Positions 54,406 through 63,550 of a stretch of 64,000 bases of DNA are shown in pieces; position 1 is the stretch's first letter, and each line of letters begins with the position of its first letter. The notes below the pieces were generated by a model, which did not search any database, was not told the origin of the DNA, and was given only the letters and a program-made list of their open reading frames with translations. This DNA is from Chlorogloeopsis fritschii PCC 6912. GTDB taxonomy: Bacteria; Cyanobacteriota; Cyanobacteriia; Cyanobacteriales; Nostocaceae. The stretch covers positions 1-64,000 of the forward strand of contig NZ_AJLN01000033.1 of NCBI RefSeq assembly GCF_000317285.1, given 5' to 3'. Made by a program: the position numbers and the translations under genes.

Positions 54406-54441
54406 AAAGCATGGGATATCTTCATGGATCTCCCATGCTTT
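54406..54441 (+). terminator. Hairpin after the HTH-ATPase gene
   Basis: An 11-base-pair stem, AAAGCATGGGA / TCCCATGCTTT, with a 14-base loop, begins 7 bases past the ATPase stop and ends in TTTCTATTG. The T-tract is weak. It covers an ATG at 54424 that would otherwise open the next small frame. Confidence 0.6.
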
Positions 54442-54477
54442 CTATTGTCATACTTGATACTGGATTTCAATTTCAAA

Positions 54478-54666
54478 ATGAACTCACATACTGAGAATAA
54501 TAAGCTCGACCAAGCTAAATTAGAATCCTACAGTTCTAAATTTATAATGAACTCATATGTAGCAAATAATGAGTTCATCAAAGTCAACATAGAGTCCTGT
54601 AAATTCAAATTCGTAATGAACTCATACCTAGAAAAAAATGAGCTAAATCAAATATTTGTACTTTGA
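54478..54666 (+). CDS. Small ORF made of three 23-codon repeats
   Basis: From the ATG at 54478 the frame gives 62 residues consisting almost entirely of a 69-base unit: ATG positions 54478, 54547 and 54616 start three copies, encoding MNSHTENNKLDQAKLES, MNSYVANNEFIKVNIES and MNSYLEKNELNQ. The repeat length is a multiple of three and stops do not interrupt it, so selection at the protein level is possible, but the sequence is low-complexity and lacks a clear Shine-Dalgarno. A non-coding tandem repeat is an equal alternative. Confidence 0.35.
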   Translation: MNSHTENNKLDQAKLESYSSKFIMNSYVANNEFIKVNIESCKFKFVMNSYLEKNELNQIFVL

Positions 54667-54809
54667 ATTCAACAAAGAATTTCTATGTTCCAAAGTGCTA
54701 AGTAAGTCGGCACAAATAAAGCTATTGTCATTGGTCATTAATTATTCTCCTTGTCCCCTTGTCCTCTTGTCCCCGTTCCCTTTGAAATTTCACAAATTTG
54801 GAGATTGTT

Positions 54810-55310
54810 ATGCTACACAGAATACTGGTTCCCATTGCTAGTTCTGACAGTGTTGGTAAATATGTTTTTCGGGAGGCACTCGACCTAGCAAAAGCAACTG
54901 GAGCAAGCCTGAGATTAATACATATTTTATCTTTGGACGACAAAGACACCCCCGGTATATTGTCATTAATGAATACCCCAGAAAGCAAGAAACGCTGGGA
55001 AGAGTTTGAGAAGCCCGGTTTGGATCTACTCAAATCTTTTGCAAATGAAGCAATTGCAGCAGGCGTATCAACTGAATATTCTCAAAGTTTAGGTAGTCCT
55101 AGCCGCATTATCTGCGAAACAGCTAAAACTTGGGAAGCGGATTTAATCGTAATAGGACGTCGGGGAATTTCAGGAATTAGTGAATTGATTTTGGGTAGTG
55201 TCAGCAGCTATGTCACCCATCATGCACCTTGCTCAGTTCTAGTAGTGCAATCTTCAACTTCAGCTAAATCTGAAAACCTCAAAGAAATTCTATTGGCAAA
55301 ACCTCTCTAA
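54810..55310 (+). CDS. Universal stress protein (UspA family)
   Basis: A 166-residue protein from the ATG at 54810 (MLHRILVPIASSD), with GGAG 8 bases upstream. The fold markers are the first strand RILVPI, the helix YVFREALDLAKATGASLRLI, and the ATP-binding signature VIGRRGISGISELILGSVSS (G-2x-G-9x-G-S), so nucleotide binding is likely. UspA proteins dimerise and respond to stress or energy state. It is 400 bases upstream of the intact Ca2+/H+ exchanger on the same strand; a regulatory link to the ion-transport genes is plausible but not shown. Confidence 0.9.
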   Translation: MLHRILVPIASSDSVGKYVFREALDLAKATGASLRLIHILSLDDKDTPGILSLMNTPESKKRWEEFEKPGLDLLKSFANEAIAAGVSTEYSQSLGSPSRIICETAKTWEADLIVIGRRGISGISELILGSVSSYVTHHAPCSVLVVQSSTSAKSENLKEILLAKPL

Positions 55311-55708
55311 TCTAAAAGTTGTTTAGCCATGAGAAAATAGCTGTAATATCAGGTTTATTGTATTACCTGCATCATCAAAAAAACTGACTTCTAACAGTTT
55401 TGGGTAATCAACTAAACTTGATATTATTCATTAATAATTTCTAAACCAAAGGTTAGTTAGTCTTGACTCAATATTCAAGTATTTGGCTCAAGATGATTTT
55501 TAACACTAACTTTCCTAGTGGTTGCATATTATCTTGAAACGCTGCTTCTGTTACGGGATTTTTTATATTGGGCAAAATTTATTCAGTTTTTCCCAGTGAA
55601 TTAACAAAGCTTTGCTGATTCGGGGTTTAAACTAAGTGTTTAATTACCTCGAAGTTGTCACGTTCTTCATTCTCTCCAGTTAAACAATTAAATTTTAGAG
55701 TGATAACT
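55311..55708. other. Gene-free stretch between usp and cax
   Basis: About 400 bases without a recognised gene. The exchanger frame can be extended upstream to 55655, but that extension lacks membrane-protein character. No terminator with a T-run is seen after the stress-protein gene. Confidence 0.35.
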
Positions 55709-56869
55709 ATGCCAGTCACAAAATCCAACCAAAAGATATTAAGCCCAACCAATCGCTTCATGTCCCGTAAAGATGCATTGCTTTTACGAATGCTGATTTT
55801 TGTACCCATCTGCTTGATTTTGAGTAGACTGGATCTCGATCCATTGCTTGTCTTTATTACAGCAGGTTTGGCAATTATCCCCTTAGCAGCCTGGATTGCC
55901 AACTTTACAGAAGCGATCGCTACTCGTATTGGCCCTACTTTTGGCGGTTTGCTCAACGCAACCTTCGGCAATGCGACTGAAATGATTGTCTCCGTAGTTG
56001 CCCTGCAAGCGGGATTGATAGAAGTAGTCAAAGCTAGTTTAATGGGTTCAATGATGGCAAACCTATTATTGGGTCTGGGTTTTGCTCTCTTCTTAGGGGG
56101 ATTGCAGATCCCGAAGCAGCCTTTTCAACTGAATTCAGAAAATCTTGGTACTGTAGCGCGGGTTAATGCCTCTTTGCTTAACTTGGTAGTTGTTTTCTTG
56201 CTAGCACCGACTGCAATTGAGTTAACTTCTATTTCTTTACACCTGGAAACAACCAATGATTTTTCTTATATTGCCTCAGCACTGATGCTGATTTGTTACG
56301 TTTTGATGCTGTTGTTCTCAATGAAAACCCATAGCTATCTTTACGGATTAGATGAAGATGCCGAACCCGAAAGCTATGGCAGCGAAGCGAGGGGTTTGTA
56401 TAAATTAAAACTCCACATCGGACTGCTTGTGGGAACAACAATAATTCTGTTATTTGTCTCGGAAGTACTTGTCAGTAGTTTAGAAGAGGCGATCGCCACC
56501 ACAGGTTTGACAGAGCTTTTTACTGGAGTCATTCTGATTCCTATGTTTGGAGCAGCAGTGGAAATCATTACCTGCGGTATTTGCGGCACCAAAAATAAGG
56601 TTGAGTTAGCGTCTTCTGTCGCGATCGGCTCTAGCTTACAAATTGCTATGTTTGTGACTCCGATTTTAGTTTTTGCTGGTTTGATTATGGGTAAGCCAAT
56701 GAACTTAGACTTTGACAACTTTATAGTCTTGGGGTTAGGCATTGCAGTTTTAATGACGAATTCCGTCAAAACCGATAGACGCGCTAACTGGCTAGAGGGA
56801 ATATTACTGTTGATAACTTATGCGATGCTAGCCACTGCTTTCTTCCTGCATCCTTCTATAGCAGGCTAG
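55709..56869 (+). CDS. cax: Calcium/proton exchanger, CaCA/Cax family
   Basis: A 386-residue antiporter from the ATG at 55709 with about eleven helices in two inverted halves. The first ion-binding repeat is LNATFGNATEMIVSVVAL (GNATE); the second is IPMFGAAVEIITCG, where the family's GNAAE asparagine is alanine. The acidic loop EDAEPESYGSE divides the halves. By family knowledge it exports Ca2+ (or Mn2+) in exchange for protons across the plasma membrane. The N-to-A change in repeat two could alter selectivity or activity. A truncated paralogue is found at 38992-39291. It lies in the cation-transport island near P-type ATPases. Confidence 0.9.
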   Translation: MPVTKSNQKILSPTNRFMSRKDALLLRMLIFVPICLILSRLDLDPLLVFITAGLAIIPLAAWIANFTEAIATRIGPTFGGLLNATFGNATEMIVSVVALQAGLIEVVKASLMGSMMANLLLGLGFALFLGGLQIPKQPFQLNSENLGTVARVNASLLNLVVVFLLAPTAIELTSISLHLETTNDFSYIASALMLICYVLMLLFSMKTHSYLYGLDEDAEPESYGSEARGLYKLKLHIGLLVGTTIILLFVSEVLVSSLEEAIATTGLTELFTGVILIPMFGAAVEIITCGICGTKNKVELASSVAIGSSLQIAMFVTPILVFAGLIMGKPMNLDFDNFIVLGLGIAVLMTNSVKTDRRANWLEGILLLITYAMLATAFFLHPSIAG

Positions 56870-56971
56870 TGGTTCATGTCGTTAATTGTAATGGGTATGA
56901 AATCCCTGATTTCTTTAATGATGCTGTTGGTGAATGGTGAGTATGACCCTCGTTAGTCCACAAATTGGCAT

Positions 56972-56999
56972 GTAGAGACGCGATTAATCGCGTCTCTAC
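56972..56999. repeat. 28-base palindrome GTAGAGACGCG-type, copy 2
   Basis: A perfect palindrome with arms GTAGAGACGCGATT and AATCGCGTCTCTAC, between the convergent exchanger and ArsA-like genes and immediately before the latter's stop. Other copies are at 32026-32053 and 58258-58285. Confidence 0.8.
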
Positions 57000-57000
57000 C

Positions 57001-58119
57001 CTATTCTTGCTTCTCTTCAAAAGCAACGATCAAATATGGTTCTTCAAATTTGCCTGCTTTAATAGATAGCTTTTGCAAATCTGGAGGTAAAAAGATATTT
57101 CGCCGTTGCTCCCCTGCTTCAACAGTCAGTTCTTTACCATATTGAGTTAGCTTCACCTGTTTTTTAGTGAATCCCGGTAAAAATACAAATAATTGACGGG
57201 ATTCTAGATCGATCTTGAGAGGCAAAGGAGAGCGATGATTGTCGTTGAAATCAGGTAGGGCTTTTAGCAAAGGGTTCCAGTTATGCTCATGTAAAGCTGG
57301 AATGGGAGTAACACTCAACGGAGTAAAGGCTTGATGTAAATCGGTTAGATTGCCATCTTCCTGGCATTGATAAGCTAGAACACCATTGACGGTTAGGTTG
57401 ATCTGTTGAGCGCTTCCCCAAAGCCATCGAGTCTCAGCGATCGCTCCCATTTCATTACTAGTTACCAGGTAGGATGTCAGTTTGCTGGTATCTCCCACCA
57501 CAGCAATACCTTCAGCAATCCAACTGCGGACTTGATCCACACCTTGTTGTAATTTTTCAGCATCCACATTTGCCGAAACAATAGCAGAAGCGATCGGCCC
57601 GCCAATCGAATCAGCTATTTTGTGTAAGCTAAATCCCTCAAATATCTTCCCAAACCGCTGAAAATACCAGTCCAGCATCCCTGGTATACCTAACATCCGC
57701 AGCGTTTCTAAATCTCCCCGACTATCATAGACAATGACTTCATACTCGCCACTTTGATAGTATTGGCGCATAGCATTAAAATAGAGGAAACTGTCAAATC
57801 CAGGCAGCAAAATCAACTCCCCAGAATAAATTTCTTCAGAGTCAGGTATTGGGATATAGAGAGATAATAGTTTCTTAACTTCTTCCCAGGTTTGGTCAAG
57901 CATTGTTGTAACTTGCAGCTGCACAGCTTGGAGATTGGGAGCAACAACCTGGGAAATATGCGTCAGAGGGGTTTGCAACAAAATTTCAGCATTGGGACTA
58001 GGGTTATGAGTGACAAACAACACTTCTTTTCCCTGTTGAGAAAACCACTTGGCAGTGGCGATCGCTAGCGTTGTCTGTCCTATCCCTGCTTTACCAATAA
58101 ATGTAATGATTCTGCTCAT
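57001..58119 (-). CDS. ArsA/Get3d-like protein with altered Walker A and C-terminal alpha-crystallin domain
   Basis: A 372-residue protein of the ArsA/GET3 group. Residues 1-280 form the P-loop domain and 285-372 a small heat-shock-like beta domain (QLFVFLPGFTKKQVKLTQYG), the layout of Get3d proteins in cyanobacteria and plastids. The deviant Walker A, GKGGxGKTT in the family, reads GKAGIGQTT (9-17): the signature K10 remains, but the P-loop lysine is Q15 (codon CAG). ATP hydrolysis is therefore doubtful. The usual CxxC zinc site of Get3 is not seen. The role is unclear; membrane-protein or metal-related chaperoning would suit its neighbours (inference). Confidence 0.8.
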   Translation of the reverse strand: MSRIITFIGKAGIGQTTLAIATAKWFSQQGKEVLFVTHNPSPNAEILLQTPLTHISQVVAPNLQAVQLQVTTMLDQTWEEVKKLLSLYIPIPDSEEIYSGELILLPGFDSFLYFNAMRQYYQSGEYEVIVYDSRGDLETLRMLGIPGMLDWYFQRFGKIFEGFSLHKIADSIGGPIASAIVSANVDAEKLQQGVDQVRSWIAEGIAVVGDTSKLTSYLVTSNEMGAIAETRWLWGSAQQINLTVNGVLAYQCQEDGNLTDLHQAFTPLSVTPIPALHEHNWNPLLKALPDFNDNHRSPLPLKIDLESRQLFVFLPGFTKKQVKLTQYGKELTVEAGEQRRNIFLPPDLQKLSIKAGKFEEPYLIVAFEEKQE

Positions 58120-58257
58120 TGAAATTTTAACCTTTCACTCTAGAATTACTCAAATCCATGCGAAAGTTAGGTGATAAAAAACTCCAGCCAGTATTAGACA
58201 GAGTTAATTATCCCAAACTGCAAGTATTCGGGTAATTCTATGTGAGCATTTCTCGTT

Positions 58258-58285
58258 GTAGAGACGCGAAATTTCGCGTCTCTAC
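58258..58285. repeat. 28-base palindrome GTAGAGACGCG-type, copy 3
   Basis: The arms GTAGAGACGCGAAA and TTTCGCGTCTCTAC form a perfect palindrome 138 bases upstream of the ArsA-like start. It has the same arms as copy 2 with a different AT centre. Confidence 0.8.
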
Positions 58286-58390
58286 AGCACACAGAATCCT
58301 TGAGATATCGTTGATTTTCATCATTCACATCAGACATCAATTACTAAAAATTGGCCTATTTTTAGAAAAATAGGCCGATTAATTCGGAAT

Positions 58391-58537
58391 TTAAGGTTCT
58401 AGAGTACTAAAGCAAGCCGCAGCTACCAGAAGAAATGGAGTACCAGGAATCAAAGGCAGAAGTATTCCAACAACACCTACTACAGCGGATATAGAGCCAA
58501 CAACAATTCTTGCGGCATTCCTCATCTGCTTAAACAT
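58391..58537 (-). CDS. Very short DUF454/YbaN-like membrane protein
   Basis: A 48-residue frame reading MFKQMRNAARIVVGSISAVV followed by GVVGILLPLIPGTPFLLVAA and ACFSTLEP. The core GxxGxxLPxxPxTPFLLLAAxCF is the signature of DUF454 (YbaN) inner-membrane proteins, which usually have about 115-140 residues. Only the N-terminal signature region is present, ending in a stop. It may be a truncated gene or a genuine mini-version. It lies between the ArsA-like and AAA-like genes. Function of the family is unknown. Confidence 0.55.
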   Translation of the reverse strand: MFKQMRNAARIVVGSISAVVGVVGILLPLIPGTPFLLVAAACFSTLEP

Positions 58538-58785
58538 AATTGATTTGTCCAAATACTTGCTATTTTCTACTAATTGAAATTTACCAGAAAAATTACTTCT
58601 TGATTCAGAAAATTAATAGTACGTTACTATACTAATAGTTGATTGCAACTATAAGCTAAAGTTCATCCCTTAACCCTATTTTTCGTAGAAAATTCTATCA
58701 TCCTTGCATGGGATTGGTGGTAAGGTGATGTTAATGGTAATGTATTCCGTAAATATTCCCTTCAAACATAATATTTGAGGTGCTT

Positions 58786-58995
58786 ATGTACTCTTCCTTG
58801 AGCTTTGCCCCTAGAAACAGTGGTTGGACTCGACCGTTCCATCGGTTTATGAATACACTTGCGTTCTTGCTTCCCAATATTTTGTTATCGCTAGTCATAT
58901 CTATTATTGGTTCAATAATTCTGACCATTTTTGCCTATGGGTTGAGCGCGATCGCAGGGTTTCCGATTATGCCCTTTTTCCTGATTGTCATTTAA
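58786..58995 (+). CDS. Small two-helix membrane protein
   Basis: A 69-residue protein from the ATG at 58786, with GAGG five bases upstream. A basic, Ser/Arg-rich start (MYSSLSFAPRNSGWTRPFHR) is followed by two hydrophobic helices (LLPNILLSLVISIIGSIIL; AYGLSAIAGFPIMPFFLIVI). Such a membrane peptide could be a P-type ATPase-associated regulator, but there is no recognised family. Its last 4 bases overlap the convergent AAA-like gene. Confidence 0.5.
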   Translation: MYSSLSFAPRNSGWTRPFHRFMNTLAFLLPNILLSLVISIIGSIILTIFAYGLSAIAGFPIMPFFLIVI

Positions 58996-60164
58996 CTCAA
59001 ACGGTGCTTCAGCCAAAATGCTAACAGCGGCATTGCTATTCGATAGCCATATTTAGAACCGTAAACAAGTCCTTTTTGCTCCAATCCAGCCAGCGCCCCT
59101 TGCAAACCTCCTCCTCTAGAAAGTTGGTGTTTCTCGATATAATCGCGTGAGTGAGGGCTATCAGTTGGATCGAGGGCAAGACTTTCTAAAACACGAGCCT
59201 GAATCGGTGGGAGCAGCAACAGCAAGGACTCAAAAGTTAGAGATAGATCTTCCACTAAACTGAGAGCACTACGATGGACGTGGTGAGTTTGAATCAATCC
59301 GTCTTCAAAAGGGTAAATTATTGGGGATGATTGCAGTTGAGAGTTTATGGCTCCAGATGCATTTTTCTGAGCACCTTGCTCCTTCATTTTTGCAAAAGCT
59401 CGGCAGTCCAGCCAAATGCGACGGGCAAGAGCGATCGCATCACCGAGATGACCTTGGACGTAATTGAGAAACATATTTAGTGCTTGACTATCTGCTTCAA
59501 ACTTGAGTCCTTCTGCTGCCATCGCATTTATAATCCAAGATTGGAGGTCTTTGCGCTCCAGAGGTGCTAAGGTAACGATATGCAAATTGCTTTCATAAAC
59601 CCAGGGTTCTGGAACCGTAGCAATGAGGACATAACTGACACGGTTTTGCCGATCGACTTCCTGGCGCAAGTAATCTTCCCACTTCCCAGTTCGATCCCAA
59701 GAGCGAATGTGAGGAAAATTTTGAAATACTAACACAACTCGGCAATCCAGCCATTCTGCCATCACTTGCGGCAGGGTCAACAGAGCTTTGAGGATATCCC
59801 AGTTATCCTTAGCTGGGACGTGCCATACTAAGCGAGTTCGTCGCGTCAAATATTGTTCCAGAATCAACGGATGTTCAGTACTCCATCGTTGGATCAGTTC
59901 TAGCTCCGCTGGATCTGAGAACACTTCCACTAGTCCTTCTGCCAACAATTCCAAAAACCGAGAAGAATTTGTCACTCGCAAACAGTCAATTTCCAACACC
60001 CTAGCTCCTATCTGTTGGGCAGCCCAACGAATGAGCGATCGCCGTCCATTCCCCGGAACACCTGCCACCATCAAGTCGCCATCCTGAGCAAGAACTGCGC
60101 TGACTTGCTCTAGTTCTGCCTGTCTGCCAACTAGATATCGGGGAACAAAAGGATTGCTGACCAT
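58992..60164 (-). CDS. AAA-like ATP-binding-fold protein with degenerate Walker motifs and C-terminal winged helix
   Basis: A 390-residue protein with the layout of STAND/archaeal-type AAA ATPases: the N-terminal YLVGRQAELEQVSAVL, then a P-loop position reading GVPGNGRRS (35-43) where GxxxxGK[ST] is expected, and a Walker B position VVLVFQNF (143-150) without acidic residues. Residues 335-390 (PPIQARVLESLALDPTD, GGGLQGALAGLEQKGLVYGS) form a winged helix. Both nucleotide signatures are lost, so ATP hydrolysis is unlikely. The fold may serve as a DNA- or protein-binding scaffold. It is divergent from the pacL-type ATPase gene, with 375 bases between the starts. Confidence 0.75.
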   Translation of the reverse strand: MVSNPFVPRYLVGRQAELEQVSAVLAQDGDLMVAGVPGNGRRSLIRWAAQQIGARVLEIDCLRVTNSSRFLELLAEGLVEVFSDPAELELIQRWSTEHPLILEQYLTRRTRLVWHVPAKDNWDILKALLTLPQVMAEWLDCRVVLVFQNFPHIRSWDRTGKWEDYLRQEVDRQNRVSYVLIATVPEPWVYESNLHIVTLAPLERKDLQSWIINAMAAEGLKFEADSQALNMFLNYVQGHLGDAIALARRIWLDCRAFAKMKEQGAQKNASGAINSQLQSSPIIYPFEDGLIQTHHVHRSALSLVEDLSLTFESLLLLLPPIQARVLESLALDPTDSPHSRDYIEKHQLSRGGGLQGALAGLEQKGLVYGSKYGYRIAMPLLAFWLKHRLS

Positions 60165-60539
60165 TTTTTTAGGGAGTAAGGGTAAGGAGGTAATATAACG
60201 TTTAAGTTAGAAATTGCTATTGGATAGTTATAATTTTAAATTATACCAAATACTATTTTATAGTATCAGTTAGTCTGAAAAATATTGTGAAAGTAGGGTG
60301 TAGGGGAAAGAACCCTTTTTCGTCTTTGTGGTGAATTTTATTCATAGCGACTGCCTTCTTAAGAGCAGCCGCCCCGGGCGACTACCTTAAATGGAACAAA
60401 CAAGTCAAATCCTGTTCCCTTTTCTTAAGAGTATGATTACTTTATCTTATCTAGATACTATTTAATAGTGCTATATACTAAAATTAGTACTATTAAATAT
60501 TGCGATTAGACCAAACAGCATTACTAGGAATTTCGATCC
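60165..60539. promoter_or_regulatory. Divergent region between the AAA-like gene and the P2A ATPase
   Basis: It holds both promoters, unresolved. Near 60427-60509 there are three related AT motifs (ATACTATTTAATAGTGCTATATAC, TACTATTAAATATTG, and TACTATTTTATAGTATC at 60250), each with a small inverted repeat around ACTATTnnATAGT. They could be an operator for a local regulator. Confidence 0.4.
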
Positions 60540-63410
60540 ATGTCTTCTAGTACCATATCAGACTCAGCTTTTGCGAAGCCTGAAGCTCCGGCTTGGCATA
60601 CCATTGAGGTTGATCAAGCACTCCTGAAGCTGACAAGCGATCGCACCAGTGGTTTAAGTACCACCGAAATTGCAAAAAAACAGCAGCACTACGGTTCTAA
60701 TGAGTTGGTAGAGTCGGGGGGACGTACACCCCTAGAAATCTTCTGGGATCAATTCAAAAACATCATGCTGCTGATGCTGATTGCAGTGGCAATCATCTCT
60801 GCATTTTTGGATGTGCGCGAATCTTTCACGGCTGGAAAGTTCATATTTCCCAAGGATGCCGTCGCGATTTTTGTAGTGGTGCTCCTGAATGGCGTACTAG
60901 GCTACATTCAAGAAAGTGGTGCCGAAAAAGCTTTAGCAGCACTAAAAAATCTAGCTTCATCAAAAGTGCGAGTCATCCGAGATAGTAAGCCAGTAGAAGT
61001 AGAGTCAAAAGAATTGGTGCCAGGAGACATCATGCTGCTAGAAGCTGGAGTCAAAGTAGCAGCCGATGGACGCTTGGTAGAAGCTGCGAACCTGCAAGTG
61101 CGAGAAGCAGCCCTAACAGGAGAAGCACACGCAGTCAACAAACAAGCAGAAGTGCTGTTACCAAAAGATGCACCTTTGGGCGATCGCATCAATCTCGTCT
61201 TCTCAGGCACTGAAGTTGTTCAGGGGCGGGCAACAGTCTTGGTGACTGAAACTGGAATGCAAACAGAACTGGGCAAGATTGCCACCGCACTCCAATCAGT
61301 GGAATCTGAGCCTACCCCCTTGCAAAAGCGGATGAGCCAGTTGGGAAACACCCTAGTAACGGGTTCCTTAATACTGGTGGGGCTAGTCATAGTGGGCGGT
61401 ACTATTTTTAATCCCTCCCTGTTTGAGGAATTAGTAAAAGTTTCCCTGAGCATGGCAGTTGCCGTTGTTCCAGAAGGTTTACCAGCAGTTATCACCGTCA
61501 CCTTAGCATTGGGAACCCAGCGCATGGTAAGGCGCAACGCTCTGATTCGCAAACTTCCTGCTGTAGAAACTCTTGGTTCTGTCACCACCATTTGCTCAGA
61601 CAAAACTGGAACTCTCACCCAAAATAAAATGGTAGTGCAGGCACTGCATACACCCAGCAGTTCTGTCAGCATTACAGGAGAAGGCTACAGTCCTGAAGGT
61701 CAATTTTATGAGATGGGTATGGTGAATCAACCATCTAAAATGATTTCACCCCAACAGCCAGAACTTCAGGCACTCATGCTGGCCTGTGTGCTGTGTAATG
61801 ATGCTATTTTGCAAAAGGAAAATGGTGAGTGGGCAATTCTTGGAGATCCAACAGAAGGAGCATTGCTGTCTGTTGCAGGTAAAGCTGGGTTCCGCAAGGA
61901 TGAGCAAGAAGCCTATTTCCCTCGCGTGGCAGAATTTCCTTTCTCCTCAGAGCGCAAGCGTATGAGCGTTATGGTGGAGACTCGCACAAGTAATGAACGA
62001 CTTTCTCCATTTAATAATCTACAGCTTGCACCTTACGTCATGTTTACCAAGGGTTCGCCAGAGTTAACCCTAGAACGTTGTACTCACATCCAGGTGGGGA
62101 ATCGTTGGCAACCTCTCACAGATGAGCAGCGTCGAACAATTCTCCAGCAAAATAATCAGCTTGCCAGTCGAGGTCTGCGAGTATTAGGATTTGCTAGTAA
62201 ACTCTTAACAGAATTGCCGCCCGAAGCTTCTGAAGATGTCTCCGAAAATGGATTGACATGGCTAGGATTGGTAGGAATGCTAGATGCACCCCGCCCTGAA
62301 GTCAGAGAAGCAGTAGCAAAATGCCGAACAGCAGGTATTCGCCCTGTCATGATTACTGGAGATCATCAATTAACAGCGCAGGCGATCGCCGAAGACTTAG
62401 GTATTGCCAAGGCAGGCGATTTATGTCTCACCGGACAGGAACTAGAAAAACTCAGCATGGTAGACTTGGAGGCAGAAGTTGATAGAGTCAGCGTCTATGC
62501 CCGCGTCTCACCAGAGCATAAGCTGCGGATCGTCCAAGCACTGCAACATCGCAACAACGTAGTAGCAATGACAGGAGATGGAGTTAATGATGCTCCAGCA
62601 TTAAAGCAGGCAGATATTGGCGTGGCAATGGGAATCACAGGTACAGATGTCAGTAAGGAAGCCAGCGATATGGTGCTCTTAGACGACAACTTCACCACCA
62701 TCGTATCAGCCGTAGAGGAGGGACGTGTCGTTTACATCAACATTCGCCGCTTCATCCGTTACATTTTAGGCAGCAACATTGGCGAAGTACTAACTATTGC
62801 TGCTGCACCATTACTAGGATTAGGTGGTGTGCCGATGTCACCCTTACAAATTCTCTGGATGAACCTGGTGACGGATGGTGTTCCTGCCTTAGCTTTAGCA
62901 GTAGAGCCAGGTAGGGCGATTGTCATGCAGCAGCCACCCAAAGATCCCAAAGAAAATATTTTTGCCAGAGGCTTGGGAGCTTATATGATTCGCATTGGCT
63001 GTGTCCTAGCCATAGTCACCATCTTGATGATGACGTGGGCATACAACTTTACTCAGCAGAACACGGCAGGCGGAACCCTTGACCCAGATCGTTGGAAGAC
63101 AATGGTATTCACTACTCTCTGTCTAGCTCAAATGGGACACGCACTTGCGATTCGTTCCAACACTCGTTTATTTGTTCAGATCAATCCCTTTTCTAACCCC
63201 TTTATTCTTGCCTCTGTAATTTTAACCAGCATCTTGCAACTGTTGCTGATTTATATCGAACCACTCCGCAACTTCTTCGGTACTCACTACATCACCTTCC
63301 AAGAGCTAATGGTTTGTATTGGCTTTAGTGCCATTATCTTTATATGGATTGAGGTTGAGAAGCTATTTATCCGCTGGTTCTTCCGTCGGCAAGAAACTAA
63401 ATTGGTTTGA
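60540..63410 (+). CDS. pacL: P2A-type (SERCA/PacL-like) calcium-transporting ATPase
   Basis: A 956-residue P-type ATPase. It has an N-terminal cation-ATPase domain, two helices, an actuator with LTGEA (192-196, usual TGES) and the M4 ion motif VVPEGLPAV (309-317). Phosphorylation D354 lies in [13 protein letters not shown], with KGSPE in the N-domain, then [12 protein letters not shown] and [22 protein letters not shown]5/M6 carry NIGEVLTI and [16 protein letters not shown], which supply calcium-site residues. It exports Ca2+ (or Mn2+) from the cytosol. The length and motifs match cyanobacterial PacL-type pumps. The start has no strong Shine-Dalgarno. It belongs to a different class from the P1B-like pumps in the island. 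Confidence 0.93.
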   Translation: MSSSTISDSAFAKPEAPAWHTIEVDQALLKLTSDRTSGLSTTEIAKKQQHYGSNELVESGGRTPLEIFWDQFKNIMLLMLIAVAIISAFLDVRESFTAGKFIFPKDAVAIFVVVLLNGVLGYIQESGAEKALAALKNLASSKVRVIRDSKPVEVESKELVPGDIMLLEAGVKVAADGRLVEAANLQVREAALTGEAHAVNKQAEVLLPKDAPLGDRINLVFSGTEVVQGRATVLVTETGMQTELGKIATALQSVESEPTPLQKRMSQLGNTLVTGSLILVGLVIVGGTIFNPSLFEELVKVSLSMAVAVVPEGLPAVITVTLALGTQRMVRRNALIRKLPAVETLGSVTTICSDKTGTLTQNKMVVQALHTPSSSVSITGEGYSPEGQFYEMGMVNQPSKMISPQQPELQALMLACVLCNDAILQKENGEWAILGDPTEGALLSVAGKAGFRKDEQEAYFPRVAEFPFSSERKRMSVMVETRTSNERLSPFNNLQLAPYVMFTKGSPELTLERCTHIQVGNRWQPLTDEQRRTILQQNNQLASRGLRVLGFASKLLTELPPEASEDVSENGLTWLGLVGMLDAPRPEVREAVAKCRTAGIRPVMITGDHQLTAQAIAEDLGIAKAGDLCLTGQELEKLSMVDLEAEVDRVSVYARVSPEHKLRIVQALQHRNNVVAMTGDGVNDAPALKQADIGVAMGITGTDVSKEASDMVLLDDNFTTIVSAVEEGRVVYINIRRFIRYILGSNIGEVLTIAAAPLLGLGGVPMSPLQILWMNLVTDGVPALALAVEPGRAIVMQQPPKDPKENIFARGLGAYMIRIGCVLAIVTILMMTWAYNFTQQNTAGGTLDPDRWKTMVFTTLCLAQMGHALAIRSNTRLFVQINPFSNPFILASVILTSILQLLLIYIEPLRNFFGTHYITFQELMVCIGFSAIIFIWIEVEKLFIRWFFRRQETKLV

Positions 63411-63550
63411 TCGCATTTAAACACTTTTAGACTGTCCAAAAAATAATCATGATTGGTGGGACTTTGGTTAAGGTTGGAAAAATCTACTCAACAATTTTTT
63501 CAATTTACTTAAATCTTGGCGAGTGGGTTTTTCCAATTTCCCATTTATCA

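Noticed and set aside
54424-54477. Upstream start for the small repeat ORF (MDLPCF)
   Set aside because: This ATG lies in the terminator-like hairpin after the ATPase gene.
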